NCBI GenBank assembly: GCA_951804985.1
Contig: OX638133.1
Span: 7,088,501 to 7,152,500 of the forward strand
Source of the DNA: Dryomyza anilis
Taxonomy: Eukaryota; Arthropoda; Insecta; Diptera; Dryomyzidae
DNA: 64,000 nucleotides
Reading direction: 5' to 3'
Shown here piece after piece: positions 46,650 through 57,285 of the stretch; within the stretch, counting starts at the first letter, position 1; each line of letters starts with the position of its first letter. A program made the translations under genes and the position numbers. The notes beneath the pieces are model-generated. The model was not told the origin of the DNA, ran no database searches, and was given only the letters and a program-made list of their open reading frames with translations.

Positions 46650-47580
46650 CACACAGAGAAAAAACATGATTGAGACATGATTGTGTCAAAACTATGGTTA
46701 TAGCAATAATAGTATGATTGTTATTATCATTCCTGATTGTCGAATCATTCCCACTTTTTTAAAATGATTGTGTCTTTTATTAAATGATCTATGCAATCAT
46801 ATTATGATCAAATTGTATGATTAGATTATGTAATGATTGTGACAAAAATGTAATTCGAGTATGCATGATTGCCAGAATCATATTCATTATTGTGTCAATC
46901 ATATTAGCATTGAAGCATAATTGATATAATAATAGTATGATTGCTGTTTGACAGCTGATGACAGCTGTTGACAGTTTGGCAGATTCAGTATTAAATTAGA
47001 TTTCGCCGTGGCGGGTCAGCGTCGAACGCTTGTGAATTTTAATGTCCATTTATAAATGAAATGTGATACAAATAGTGATTAGTTATGAAAAAACTTCGGT
47101 TTTAGATCCTGAACAGAATGAGATCAATGCACGCTGAAACAAAGGCGTCCTCACTTCAGCTGTCGAACGAGCCGCACAAATATTCCAATTTTTCTACACC
47201 AGCGAACGTCAGCGTTTTTGCAACAAAATGGCGTTGCAAAGACAAATTAAGAAAATGAAGCGACGGAGCAGAGTTATTTAATAATCTTTAATAAAGTGTT
47301 TTTCTTTTAAATATTGAAGTTTTTTTTTTAATAAAGTAGTATTCTTAAATTTATTTGTTTCAGGTTAACGCAATCATTCAATGATTTGTGCAATAAGTGA
47401 CGCTTGTGAAAACATGATTGAAACAATCATGCAATGATTAAAAACATGATAGAATCATTGGAAATCATGATTGAAACAATCATGTAACAATCATGCAACA
47501 TGATTGCTACAATAATAATTCCAATCATTAAATGATACCGTCAAAACATGATTGTGGTGATCATGTTTTTTCTGTGCGTG
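46650..47580. mobile_element. MITE family ii (CACAGAGAAAAAACATGATTG), nested
   Basis: Left end CACACAGAGAAAAAACATGA, right end TCATGTTTTTTCTGTGCGTG, mutual inverted repeats. The arms (46650-46930 and 47395-47580) are arrays of ATGATTG/CAATCAT spaced irregularly. The centre (about 46940-47370) is unlike the arms: higher GC, a CAGCTGATGACAGCTGTTGACAG-type run, a gene-like fragment and AATAAA motifs. The centre could be an acquired host segment. Confidence 0.8.
47057..47281 (+). pseudogene. Gene-like fragment inside the family-ii MITE
   Basis: One frame reads SYEKTSVLDPEQNEINAR, stop (TGA at 47135-47137), then NKGVLTSAVERAAQIFQF and ends QIKKMKRRSRVI with TAA at 47279-47281. AATAAA-type signals follow at about 47290 and 47331. 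The composition (charged, a basic nuclear-signal-like end) looks more protein-like than the flanking arms. A second frame is open as a 46-codon ORF starting at the ATG near 47119. No family is recognised. Confidence 0.35.
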
Positions 47581-47732
47581 AATATGATGAATCGGGTAGT
47601 TGGTAGAAAAATTCATAATATTTATGATTAAATTCAACATATTGATGATTTTTTTTTTGAACAATGAATCACAATGAATCATGGTTTGATGAACGAATTT
47701 CATCAATATGAAGCCGTTTTTATTTTATGTGT

Positions 47733-48139
47733 GTCTATACCGACGTTGCAATATCACTACAAATCTGATTCAAATATCAATAGTAATAATAATAATAGTT
47801 TGGCGCTCTAAATAGGACGTGCTCATTTGTTACCATGTTTGAATGCTTTATCATTGAAAGACAGATTATTCATTGATTTTCGATGACATTGTCTAAAGTA
47901 TTTCTGAGTGGCAGGTACGGTTTCTGAACCATACGTTGTCGCCCAGTGGTTCCGAAACTTTTTTCATCGACCAAAACTCTGTATCTTTTGATGTAGTGAA
48001 TATTTTTGAATGCGGTTTTTTTGTTTGTTTGGAAATTGATGAAATATGTTTTACAGATACTAAAAATAAGAATCTAATAATTAGATTCGTCTGCGTAATA
48101 AGGCAAATTTAAACTTTTATTTCTTTTTCAATTTTTGTA
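47733..48139. other. No gene recognised
   Basis: Short AT-rich stretch between two MITEs. (AAT)n run near 47800. Confidence 0.5.
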
Positions 48140-48392
48140 CACAGCAAAAAATAATCGACGTAAATCTAGCAACCAATATTAATAGCATTCATTAATCAAT
48201 GCAGCAATGAGATTCACAATTTTAATGAACATTTTTGCTATACTTCGTTATATAAGTAATTGCGTTCGCTAATATTATTATTTGTACGTCAATGCAGCAA
48301 ATAATTTAGCCGGCCCAGTTTTACCAAATATAATTGCTGAAACTGCGCCGACTAATTAATTTGCTGCACTGACGTTTTTTTTTGATTGATTA

Positions 48393-48430
<38 letters not shown>

Positions 48431-49312
48431 GGAGGGGGAGGGAGGGTGGTAGGTAAAACCCCTCTGTGCATCGCACAGAGTACACCTAGGCCATATCGTA
48501 GGCCCGTTGTGACCCCTCGGATCATGAGTCGACTGTAATATGTTGTAGCAGTTATGCTACTCAGTGGAGTTTAGAAATTTCGTGGATTTGACAAATTTTC
48601 TTAGTACTTTCCAGTCCAAGCTTACCAGTTGTTTTAATGATGAAATAAGCGGACCTCCAAAGTGGATGAATCTAAGTCTGGCAAATGCCGGGCAGTGACA
48701 CAAGTAGTGTTCAAGCGTCTCTGTCTCTTCCTCACAGGCCTTGCAGAATTAGGAGTCTTCCCAATTTGAAAAGATGACCTCTTAGCTCATTATGGCCCGT
48801 GAGGATGCCTGTGTATTGTTTTAACTCCTTTTTATTAAGCGTTAGAATTTTGTTTGTTTTGGATTTGTTCGGGGGGCCCCATAGCCATTTAGTTGCTTGG
48901 CCCTCGCTCGATTCTTCCCATGATTTTTTGTGAAATCGATAAGCCCATGAGCTCATCTCGTTTTTTAGAAATTGGAAAGGTCTGCCGATTATGACTGAGA
49001 TTGTGTCCATTTCTGATCCATTTCTCGCCAATTCGTCGGCTATTTCGTTCCCCTCAATGCTACAGTGTCCTGGGACCCAGATAATGTCCACAGTGTTAAC
49101 AAGTAAGAGATCAGCAAGGGCCTCTTTCTATTGTAGAACCACTCTGGATTTCACCTTGTCCGCACTGACGTACAAATATTCATATTACCAAACGGAATTG
49201 TTGATTTAACGAACAATAGCAAATGTTTTCATTAAATTAGTGAATCTTATTGCTGGATTAATGAATGCAATTAATATCGGTTGCTATATTTACATTGATT
49301 TTTTTTTCTTTG
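48140..49312. mobile_element. MITE family iii with a nested LINE, TA duplication
   Basis: Left CACAGCAAAAAATAATCGAC after TA (48138-48139), right ATTTACATTGATTTTTTTTT..CTTTG before TA (49313-49314). Without the 48375-49161 insertion and its duplication it is about 377 bp and matches 17240-17603 end to end. Confidence 0.85.
48375..49161 (-). pseudogene. 5'-truncated LINE with RNase H domain (I/R1-like), nested
   Basis: On the minus strand the frame has VDIIWVPGHCSIEGNEIADE, the C-terminal part of an RNase H domain (catalytic His-Asp region), then LTGHNELRGHL and a Cys/His tail (ACEEETETLEHYLCHCPAF) typical of LINE ORF2 C-termini. A frame break is likely near 48745. The 3' UTR ends in (AATC)n at about 48384-48428 and a short A run. 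Flanks carry GCACTGACG at 48366-48374 and 49162-49170, a 9-bp target duplication inside the MITE. Truncation at the 5' end is typical of incomplete target-primed reverse transcription. It belongs to a different LINE clade from 34978-37866, which has no RNase H. Confidence 0.88.
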
Positions 49313-51136
49313 TATAATGCAACAACTTTTTTTTGTAATAAGGTTTTTTTTTATTAAGTACTATTTTGCACGATTGCTAATAATTGATACTCAAAAATAT
49401 ATATTTTTTTGGTTTAAAATTTTAAACCTCTGAAAATGTTTAATAAGTGAAAATTTGTGAATTGGTTTTTTTATTTTGAGTTCTTTTATTTCCGTGAGTT
49501 TTAAAGATATTGCGCTCACGCTACATTTTTTTTTTTAAATACAACAACGACGCTTAGTTGATTTTTACTCAAACTGATAATGTTCATTTCATTGGTATTT
49601 CCCAAAAATTCTCTATTAAACTATTATTCTAACAAACACTTTTGATAAGAGTACTTATCAAATACATATCAGAATTAACAAAATCACTTCACAAATTAAG
49701 TAAATGTTAAAAGCTTTTTGTTTAATCTGCCAAATAAAAGTAATTTGTATAGTTTTGGTGATAACATTTTAGGTTTTCCCAATATTACTACAAAAGTGAA
49801 CAATTTAAAAATCGTTCTTTCATTTAAATCGTTCTACAAAAAGTAAGTCTAACTGATTTTTGTGAACGTGACACTTTCGGCACTATGAAATTTAATTTGG
49901 TGTTTTGTGTAACATTTTTAGTTTTTCAGCAAGTTTTTGTGGAGGTTTTTACGCGGTCTAAAGCACAGATAGTAGAACCAAAATAATGAAAAAAAACTTC
50001 GACACATTGATTGCAGAGAGTGGGTGTAGTATATCACAAAATACAACCACAATGACAGCAACACACAAATCGCTTACTTTTAATTTGCATTTTTTTTTTT
50101 TGCAAACTTTTTTTTCGTTCTATTTGTTGCTGGCTCCAGTATCCTCCAGCGAGTTGAAACGACAAAGTGAAGTTTCATGTTCAATATTTTGTTTCCGCTT
50201 TGGCAACATGTCGTAGTAGTTTTTGTGCTTGTTTTTTTTTCTGATTTTTGTGTTGTTGCTGTGGTTGTACAACATGCGAATTTTCCATTTAATAGAACTT
50301 TTTGCACTCTGCGTTTAAACGAACTTTTGAACTTTCGCAAAAAATTTACAAAAATTGCAACAAACAAAAAATTAAATACTAACGTCCAGTGAAAAAATTC
50401 AGATTAATAGCACATATAAATTAGTTTAATATGAACCATATTACATTACTTTACAATGGATCTCCCAAAACTGGTCCAAATTTTAGTTGAATTTAAATAT
50501 ACAAAGCATTTTTATTAAATGTAAAAATGTTGTATCAAATAAGTAAAGTATATGAAATATAAGAAACATTGTATATAAAATTTTGAAATTCCATTCTTTG
50601 TCAAAAAGGTAACATATTTAAAAGTCAGATATTCAATTCAAAATTATGTGTTAAGTGGGTGTCACAGACTTCAAAGGTGTTTTCCATTGAATCACCTTAA
50701 TGCTTCATTGCCCCAAATACAGTTATTTTTTCATAAAAGGACAAACTATATTTTTGTTTGTCCTTTTATGATAAATTTTTTTATATATTAAAATTGAATT
50801 CTAGTAAACTGAGCAGCTTTGAGTGTGAGATTTATTGTAAATAATTTCTCTGCAAGTTGTCAGAGCAAAAAATGTGTAATCAATACATTTTTCTTATTTT
50901 TCTTGCTGCAAATATTACGGAATAGTTGAAATTATGAACCCTATCTCTGATTAAAATGCTAATAAATATTGCTGAAAACACAAATATTTACCAGCTACAT
51001 AGATGTTGACTTTAGCATCTAATGTAGAATCATTTATTTTTGAATAGCTTATTTTTCAATGCTGAAATATAATTTATTTACATATTTTCAAAAATAAATC
51101 CCATATATCGCTTAACAGAAACTTCGACATATGTTC
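49313..51136. other. No gene recognised
   Basis: AT-rich. The overlapping opposite frames at 49986-50392 translate T/A-rich DNA with no motif. A 20-bp inverted repeat, AAAAGGACAAACTATATTTT..GTTTGTCCTTTT, lies at 50734-50769. Confidence 0.5.
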
Positions 51137-52411
51137 TAGTGATGATCAAAAATTTCTTGTTCTTGCATTTTTTGGAAGAACAAGAGCGAGAGCAAGATCG
51201 AGATTTTCTTGCAAGAACAAGAGCAAGATAAGGAATGCAAGAACAAGAGCAAGTGCAAGACTAACACTGCAAGAAATGCAAGAAAAGCAAGACTCCTACG
51301 TTTTTTAGCATTTTATTGATTCAGAATTCATGAATTGCTATTCATATTATTATTTTTGTTCTACTTGTATACATAGTTTTTTGTTAATTGTCAATTCATG
51401 AAGTTTTTTTAAGTTAAGTTCTATGTGCATTATTTCATTTAACTTATAAAACCAAAAAAATATATATATATATGAACATTTTCACAGTGTACCTCATTTA
51501 GCTGAAATATTGCTTTTTGTGTTTTTCTTTTTTTCACAAATCTGCTGATTCGTTTGAAAGTGCATCATCAACAAAAATACGAAGCTTTTGATAGAATTTT
51601 TGGCGGGAAATTTTTTGTACCACAAAGAAAACTCGTTGTTATTGCCAACAACATAGCTGTACTAGATACATACACGTAGTGTGGTTCCATGCGTCTGTCC
51701 ATTGTCATGCGTCCATCTGTTGTCATTCGTCTGTTTGTTGCCATGCGATACGGGATAGCAACGAAGAGTTGTCGTTGTGAAAGTGTGTGTATACGCATCG
51801 TTATTCGTTATTGTTGTATTCACTTATTTCTGTTAGTGTTCGCTATTTAGCGTTTGAGTTTGTGTTCGCAAATATAAGTGTTACCCTGCAAGATATTATT
51901 TGTGTTCTCTTGACATACGGTACGTGTAGCATACGGATTTTTTAATTTCTTACGAAAACAGAAATATGCCTATACGAAATATTCCTTATATTTATTATGA
52001 ATGTATATGTTCATTTTATTATGGCCCTGAGATTTTGAATTGTCTCACTTGATTTATACAATTATTTTTTATTAGTTAATTCTTGTTAAAATATAATTCA
52101 AATTTGTATGTTAATGGATTTTTTTGTTAGTAAAATAATTTATTTTTTGTTGAAGACATTGAAAATAAGTAACTTAAATACAATAAGTGTTCAAATTATA
52201 TTCGTTTTCATAATTAATATGCCGTATAAGATATGTTATAGATCTTTTATTTAGAATTCAAAAATTAAAATTTTGCAAGATTCTTGCAAGCAAGAGCAAG
52301 AAATGTATTGCAAGAACATGACCAGGAACAAGATCATACTTACCTATGCAATAACAAGAGCAAGAACAAGATTACCATTTCTTGTCCTGTTGTTGCAAAT
52401 GATTATCACTA
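51137..52411. mobile_element. hAT-like element with GCAAGAACAAGAGCAAG subterminal repeats
   Basis: Ends TAGTGATGATCA and TGATTATCACTA, flanked by ATATGTTC (51129-51136) and ATATGATC (52412-52419), an 8-bp duplication with one mismatch. Both subterminal regions (51150-51300 and 52270-52385) are arrays of GCAAGAACAAGAGCAAG and its complement. The centre (51550-51900) has no recognisable transposase. Same terminal family as 54087-54310. Confidence 0.75.
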
Positions 52412-52422
52412 ATATGATCAAT

Positions 52423-52930
52423 TTCAGTTCAGTTTCAGTTCAGTTTCAGTTTCAGTTCAGTTTCAGTTCAGTTTCAGTTCAGTTTCAGTGCAGTGTCAGT
52501 TCAGTTTCAGTTCAGTTTCAGTTCAGTTTCAGTTCAGTTCAGTTTCAGTTCAGTTTCAGTTCAGTTTCAGTTCAGTTTCAGTTCAGTTTCAGTTCAGTTT
52601 CAGTTCAGTTTCAGTTCAGTTTCAGTTCAGTTTCAGTTCAGTTTCAGTTCAGTTTCAGTTCAGTTTCAGTTCAGTTTCAGTTCAGTTTCAGTTCAGTTTC
52701 AGTTCAGTTTCAGTTCAGTTTCAGTTCAGTTTCAGTTCAGTTTCAGTTCAGTTTCAGTTCACTTTCAGTTCAGTTTCAGTTTCAGTTCAGGTTCAGTTCA
52801 GTTTCAGTTTCAGTTCAGTTTCAGTTCAGTTTCAGTTCAGTTTCAGTTCAGTTTCAGTTCAGTTTCAGTTTCAGTTCAGTTTCAGTTCAGTTTCAGTTCA
52901 GTTTCAGTTCAGTTTCAGTTCAGTTTCAGT
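52423..52930. repeat. 11-bp minisatellite (TTCAGTTTCAG)n, ~46 units
   Basis: Very homogeneous array, broken by a few 5- or 6-bp register changes and rare substitutions. Because 11 is not a multiple of 3, all three plus frames give the same 11-residue peptide repeat (FSFSSVSVQFQ), and none contains a stop, so three overlapping long frames appear. None is a supported gene. It starts directly next to the hAT target duplication. Confidence 0.93.
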
Positions 52931-53269
52931 TTTCATTACAAATCAGTCGACGTAACTGAGTTGTAGTCGAAAAAGCGACAAAGTCGGAGCGTAATAGTAA
53001 CATTATATTTGTTTTGTTGAACTTGGATTTTTATCTCACTACAACATTTTTTTTCGCTTTATATATTTTTTGTCACTGACATGCCAAAGAGGAAAATGTA
53101 CATTTTTAAAAATGTTGCGAAATAAAATTATAGGTAAAGTTTAAATTTCTTTAAAAATTACTAAAAACATTTTTTTTTTCATTTTATGTTATTTTGAATT
53201 ATTTGTCAATTATTATAACGTATGTAAAATATCTTTAGATTTGGACAACTTACTGAATTATAAATACGG
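52931..53269. other. No gene recognised
   Basis: AT-rich spacer. Confidence 0.5.
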
Positions 53270-53995
53270 ATTTTGTGTGGCTTTATGCTGACCAAAACGC
53301 AAATATTTTTGTTTTTTGCCATAACATTTCATAGGTACAAGATAAAATAGTTATGTAGAGACAATAATTGTTTCTTTTTTAAGCACATAACAATTGGCTT
53401 TATTATTTAAAAATAATTTGCCAAATAAAATTTTTGCTAATAACAAAAATTCAAAAAATAATGATGCCAATCGATAGCTGCTTTAAAAACAAACAATTAA
53501 TATGTTTACACTACTATTTTAGCTTGCACCAATAAATAGTTTTAGTAAAAATACTAAAAAGTTCGAAAAATTGAAAATCTTGTCATGCCAAAAGGGCGAA
53601 TATTTTCATTTTATTGCTATAACTTTTTATTTGTGCAAGATAAAATAGTAGTCTAAAGCCATTAATTATTTGCTTTCAATGCATCTTTCGATTGGCATCA
53701 TTACCTAAAAATAATTTGTCAAACATGTTTATTGCAAATAATAAAAATTTAAAAAAAAAATGATGCCAAACGACTTTACACCACTATTATATCTTCTTCC
53801 AATAAAAACTTATGTCAAGAAAACGAAAAGATTCGCCCTTTTGGCATGACAAACTTTTCAAATTCGCCCTTTTGGTGTTGTCTTTTGTAGTTAGATATCC
53901 AACAGAATCTCACACGATTTTGGCACAGTATACTTAGGAAAAACTACATTTAAAAAATGTAAAAAAATGCATATTACATATTCGCCCCCCCTTGG
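53270..53995. repeat. Foldback-like repeat with CCAAAAGGGCGAAT arms, copy 1
   Basis: Inverted motifs ATGCCAAAAGGGCGAAT (about 53585) and ATTCGCCCTTTTGGCATGAC (about 53833), each next to TTTTTGCCATAACTTTT and AATAATTTGCCAAATAAA-type segments. It ends near ATTCGCCCCCCCTTGG. Copy 2 at 56805-57285 has the opposite overall orientation. Confidence 0.65.
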
Positions 53996-54086
53996 GCATG
54001 ATTATGACAATATATTGATGCACTTATTTAAAATAAGAACACTTCATAAAATAACACCGAAAAAACGAATTTATATTGATTTTCGT

Positions 54087-54310
54087 TAGTGTTGATCATT
54101 TGGTCTTGCTGCAAGAGTCTTGCAAAATTTTACTATTAAAATTTCAAGAAAAGGAAGGTATACAAATAGCTTAAACTGCATATTAATGAATATTCTATTC
54201 GATTTCATAATTAGTATGCAGTTTAAGCAATTTTTATACCTTCTTTTGCTTGAAATTTTAATATTAAAATTTTGCAAGACTCTTGCAGCTAGACCAAACG
54301 ATCATCACTA
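54087..54310. mobile_element. Palindromic hAT-like MITE, 224 bp
   Basis: Arms of about 105 bp: TAGTGTTGATCATTTGGTCT..TGCAAGAGTCTTGCAAAATT against the complement of its right half ending CCAAACGATCATCACTA. Flanked by ATTTTCGT (54079-54086) and ATTTTCGG (54311-54318), 7 of 8 identical. Two short mirror frames (one per strand, both ending KFCKTLAARPNDxH) are the same arm read from each side, not genes. Confidence 0.85.
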
Positions 54311-54318
54311 ATTTTCGG

Positions 54319-56799
54319 CGTCCATTTTGGTTTGACATATTATTTGTTCTGAAATTTATTGGGAAACTACAATAAAACCACATTTATCGTTTCTGGTTTA
54401 AGTAAGGTTTAAGTAAGAAGCGTCGAAAAAATCTTTCAACGAGTCACTACAACAACAGTTTAGTTGGCAACCCTTAAAGCCTGCCAAGGAAAAGATCTTC
54501 AAGCGACTACCTAATTGAAATTGTATTTTTTATTATAACCTTTCTTTAGTCAGCTTATTTTTTTATTAAAAAAAAATGCATTTGTATGGAATTTGCTAAA
54601 TTAAAATTTTCATTTCAAATATTCACAATGCAGTGACTCGAATAATACGATTTGTTGTCAGTGCTGCTTGCAATTTTTTTTTGTATTGTGTTATTATTGC
54701 TATTCTTCGACTTGTTGTCCATTGTTACAATCTCAGTTGTTGCTGCTGATGTTGCCAATCTATGGCGGCTTGATTGCTAAACCAATCAAATTGCTGCAAC
54801 TTGCATAAATTGTATGCATTACTTTTAGCATCAATTTAATGGATATAGTGCATTTAACAGTGAAATATAAATTAAGTTTAAGGAAATCATGACATGGAAA
54901 GAAAACTTTTTAATTTTAGTTTGTTTTAAATATTCATCAATAAGATGTTTATTTCTCTTTAAAAAATGTGTAGTAAAACAATTAAAAATTTACTACACAT
55001 ACATTTGTTTTTACTACAATCTGTATTTATGCAAAGGTCAAAATTATTTTGATTTCATTGATTTGAAATCAACTGACAATATCAAATTAAGTTATTTGAT
55101 AGTTTCTTTAATTTTAATATTTTATATCTCTCCAGGTATTTATTATTTTTTGTAATTAATACATTTTCTGTTGAATATCTATAGTTGAAGTGTTGGATGC
55201 AGAAGGTGCGTTAATCAATTTGTCTTATATTTTACACCGCATAATTACCCTCAGATAACTGTAGTTTACATTCTTTTTTTTGTCAAAACAAAACCCTAAT
55301 ATTAACTTTAATTAGTTAACTTGCTGCACATTTCAATTGTAATAATCTACAAAATTGTATGTGCAATTTATGCAGCTGTCTTGAATATACATTTTTTCCT
55401 TTTTTTAATCTCCACCCATCTCCGCCCATTCAACACTAAGTTATTTCCAACTGCCAACAGCGCACAAAAAGTGTATGAATTATTTTCTTATTTGTGCTGT
55501 TGCATAAAATACCTGCAGCAACAGCAGCTCCCAGCTGCACAATGTCAGCAATATGACAGCGTATCTGTCTGCTACCCATTGCCATTGCCACTGCCACGCC
55601 CATTGCCCCCTAAAAAGCGTAACAAATTAAAATATTAGCCGCCTGCAGGGATTCGTAGTCATTATAATTCATTGTGTTGTTGATGATAATAATAATGATT
55701 ATGATAATGCTGTTTTTTTAATAAATGCAGATTTCGATGCAGCTTCATTTAAGTGTTTATTTAATTTTTCATCTTACTTTTTTTCAAAAATTAAAACTGA
55801 TGAAAGAATGATAATAATTTTGAACATTAGATTGGACTATGCTCTGCATTATCATAAATCGTAATATTATAATTTCATAATATTATAATATTATAATTTT
55901 TTTTATTAGTGTAATTCAATTAAATTTCACAATTTCGCGCATACAATTTTATTTATAAAATGATTTTATTAATTGTTTTATATATATTTTCAAAAATTTA
56001 GCTGCTGTATTATTAAGTCAGACAGGCAACGTGTTCATCTACGGCTGGCCGAACAAAAACAAACAAAAACTATTAAATCAATTTACGAATTTTTCATTTT
56101 GCACGCGCGTGCCGTTAAAACTCGTCGTGTAATTCATCATTGCGACGACACCTTCACCCACTCACCTCAACTCTGAACAATCGAAACGATTGCATACCAC
56201 CCCATGCTACCCTATATCATACCCACATAGCCCGGGCTACAAATGCTGTCGGCTTCAATTTCTCATGTGTGTCTCTGAGTGCCTCACACGCTGCCAATAA
56301 AGCGATTTATGCTGATGATAAATTGATTGACTTCAATTCAATATTCGCAACAATTTTTCGTCAAGCACGATGCAGCAGCGCCGCGTCGTTCAAAGAAAAA
56401 TCGATTGAAAAATGAAAAACAATCAACATGAAAAGTCAGCAGCCGTTTTGAGTGTTTGTAGCCGGTGGCAATGTCGACGGCGGCGATTGTATCCTGAAGA
56501 TATTATTTATTATAAAATATTTTTTAAACTGATGGCTAACAAATTGTGGCTGAGTGCAGCAGAATATGCGCTAAATGCGATACAAAAATGATGCCAAAGT
56601 AGGTGAGAAATGTTGTGATGAAGTGTGTTAAAAGATGTTGGAAACATTTTAGGTTTAGGCGGTATAAAAGGTTAACAAAATGTTAACAAAAGGTTAACAA
56701 AAAAATATGAAGTTAATTAAATATTCGCTACGCAGTCAAACTATTTGCACATTTTCCAAAGTAAAATTAAAGCTAAACTTTATAGCGGAACTATTATGC
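54319..56799. other. No gene recognised; GC-richer block at 56020-56470
   Basis: Position 55540-55625 and 56020-56470 are GC-richer and repeat-poor. They may be conserved non-coding or 5' regulatory DNA of the receptor gene. Frames at 55321-55638 and 55973-56415 show no known domain. No 5-HT1A upstream exon was recognised. Confidence 0.45.
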
Positions 56800-56804
56800 T
56801 AAAG

Positions 56805-57285
56805 GGGCGAATTTGTAATTTTTGATATTTGCGTTTTTTACATTTACATCCTCAAGTATACTGAACCAAAATGACCTGTGATTTTGTTCGATATTTCTAG
56901 CAACAAAAGACAAAACCAAAAGGGCGAATTCGAAAAATTGAAAATCTTACCATGCCAAAAGAGCGAATCTTTTCGTTTTTTTGCCATAACTTTTAACTGG
57001 TACAAGCCAAAAAATGGTGTAAAGGCATAAATTGTTTGTTTTTAAAGCACCTATCGATTGGCATCACTATTTAAAAATATTTTTTTAATTTTTATTACTT
57101 GCGAGAAAAAGGTTTGGAAATTTATTTTTAAATAAGGATGACAATCGATAGGTGCTTTGAAAACTAACAATTAATGCTTTTACATTACTATTTAATTTTG
57201 CACTAATAAAGAGTTATAGCAAAAAAACGAAAAGATTCGCCCTTTTGGCATGACAAGATTTTCAATTTTTCGATTATTTTCAATA
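56805..57285. repeat. Foldback-like repeat with CCAAAAGGGCGAAT arms, copy 2
   Basis: ACCAAAAGGGCGAATTCG then CATGCCAAAAGAGCGAATCT on the left and AAAAGATTCGCCCTTTTGGC on the right, with CACCTATCGATTGGCATCA and its complement TGACAATCGATAGGTGCTTT inside. Palindromic overall. Confidence 0.65.

Larger units (their letters stand above)
45918..47732 (+). mobile_element. Family-i MITE, split by a nested family-ii element
   Basis: Left CAGAAAAAAATGTACATC after TA (45916-45917), full consensus order to GAACGGTGGTATCAA (46649). The sequence resumes at 47581 with AATATGATGAATCGGGTAGT and runs to about 47732 (GTTTTTATTTTATGTGTG). Removing 46650-47580 restores the uninterrupted consensus, apart from a possible 1-2 bp duplication. 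Confidence 0.82.

Noticed and set aside
52273..52966. Three overlapping long plus-strand frames encoding FSFSSVSVQFQ repeats
   Set aside because: They are translations of an 11-bp minisatellite that lacks stops in any plus frame. No codon bias, domain or splice context supports a protein.
54086..54311. Two 63-residue frames on opposite strands with near-identical ends
   Set aside because: They are the two arms of one palindromic MITE read from each side.
55321..56415. Possible upstream 5-HT1A exons (TM1-3)
   Set aside because: The region is GC-richer, but no frame shows a TM1-3 receptor sequence or a phase-2 donor after DR; likely non-coding.
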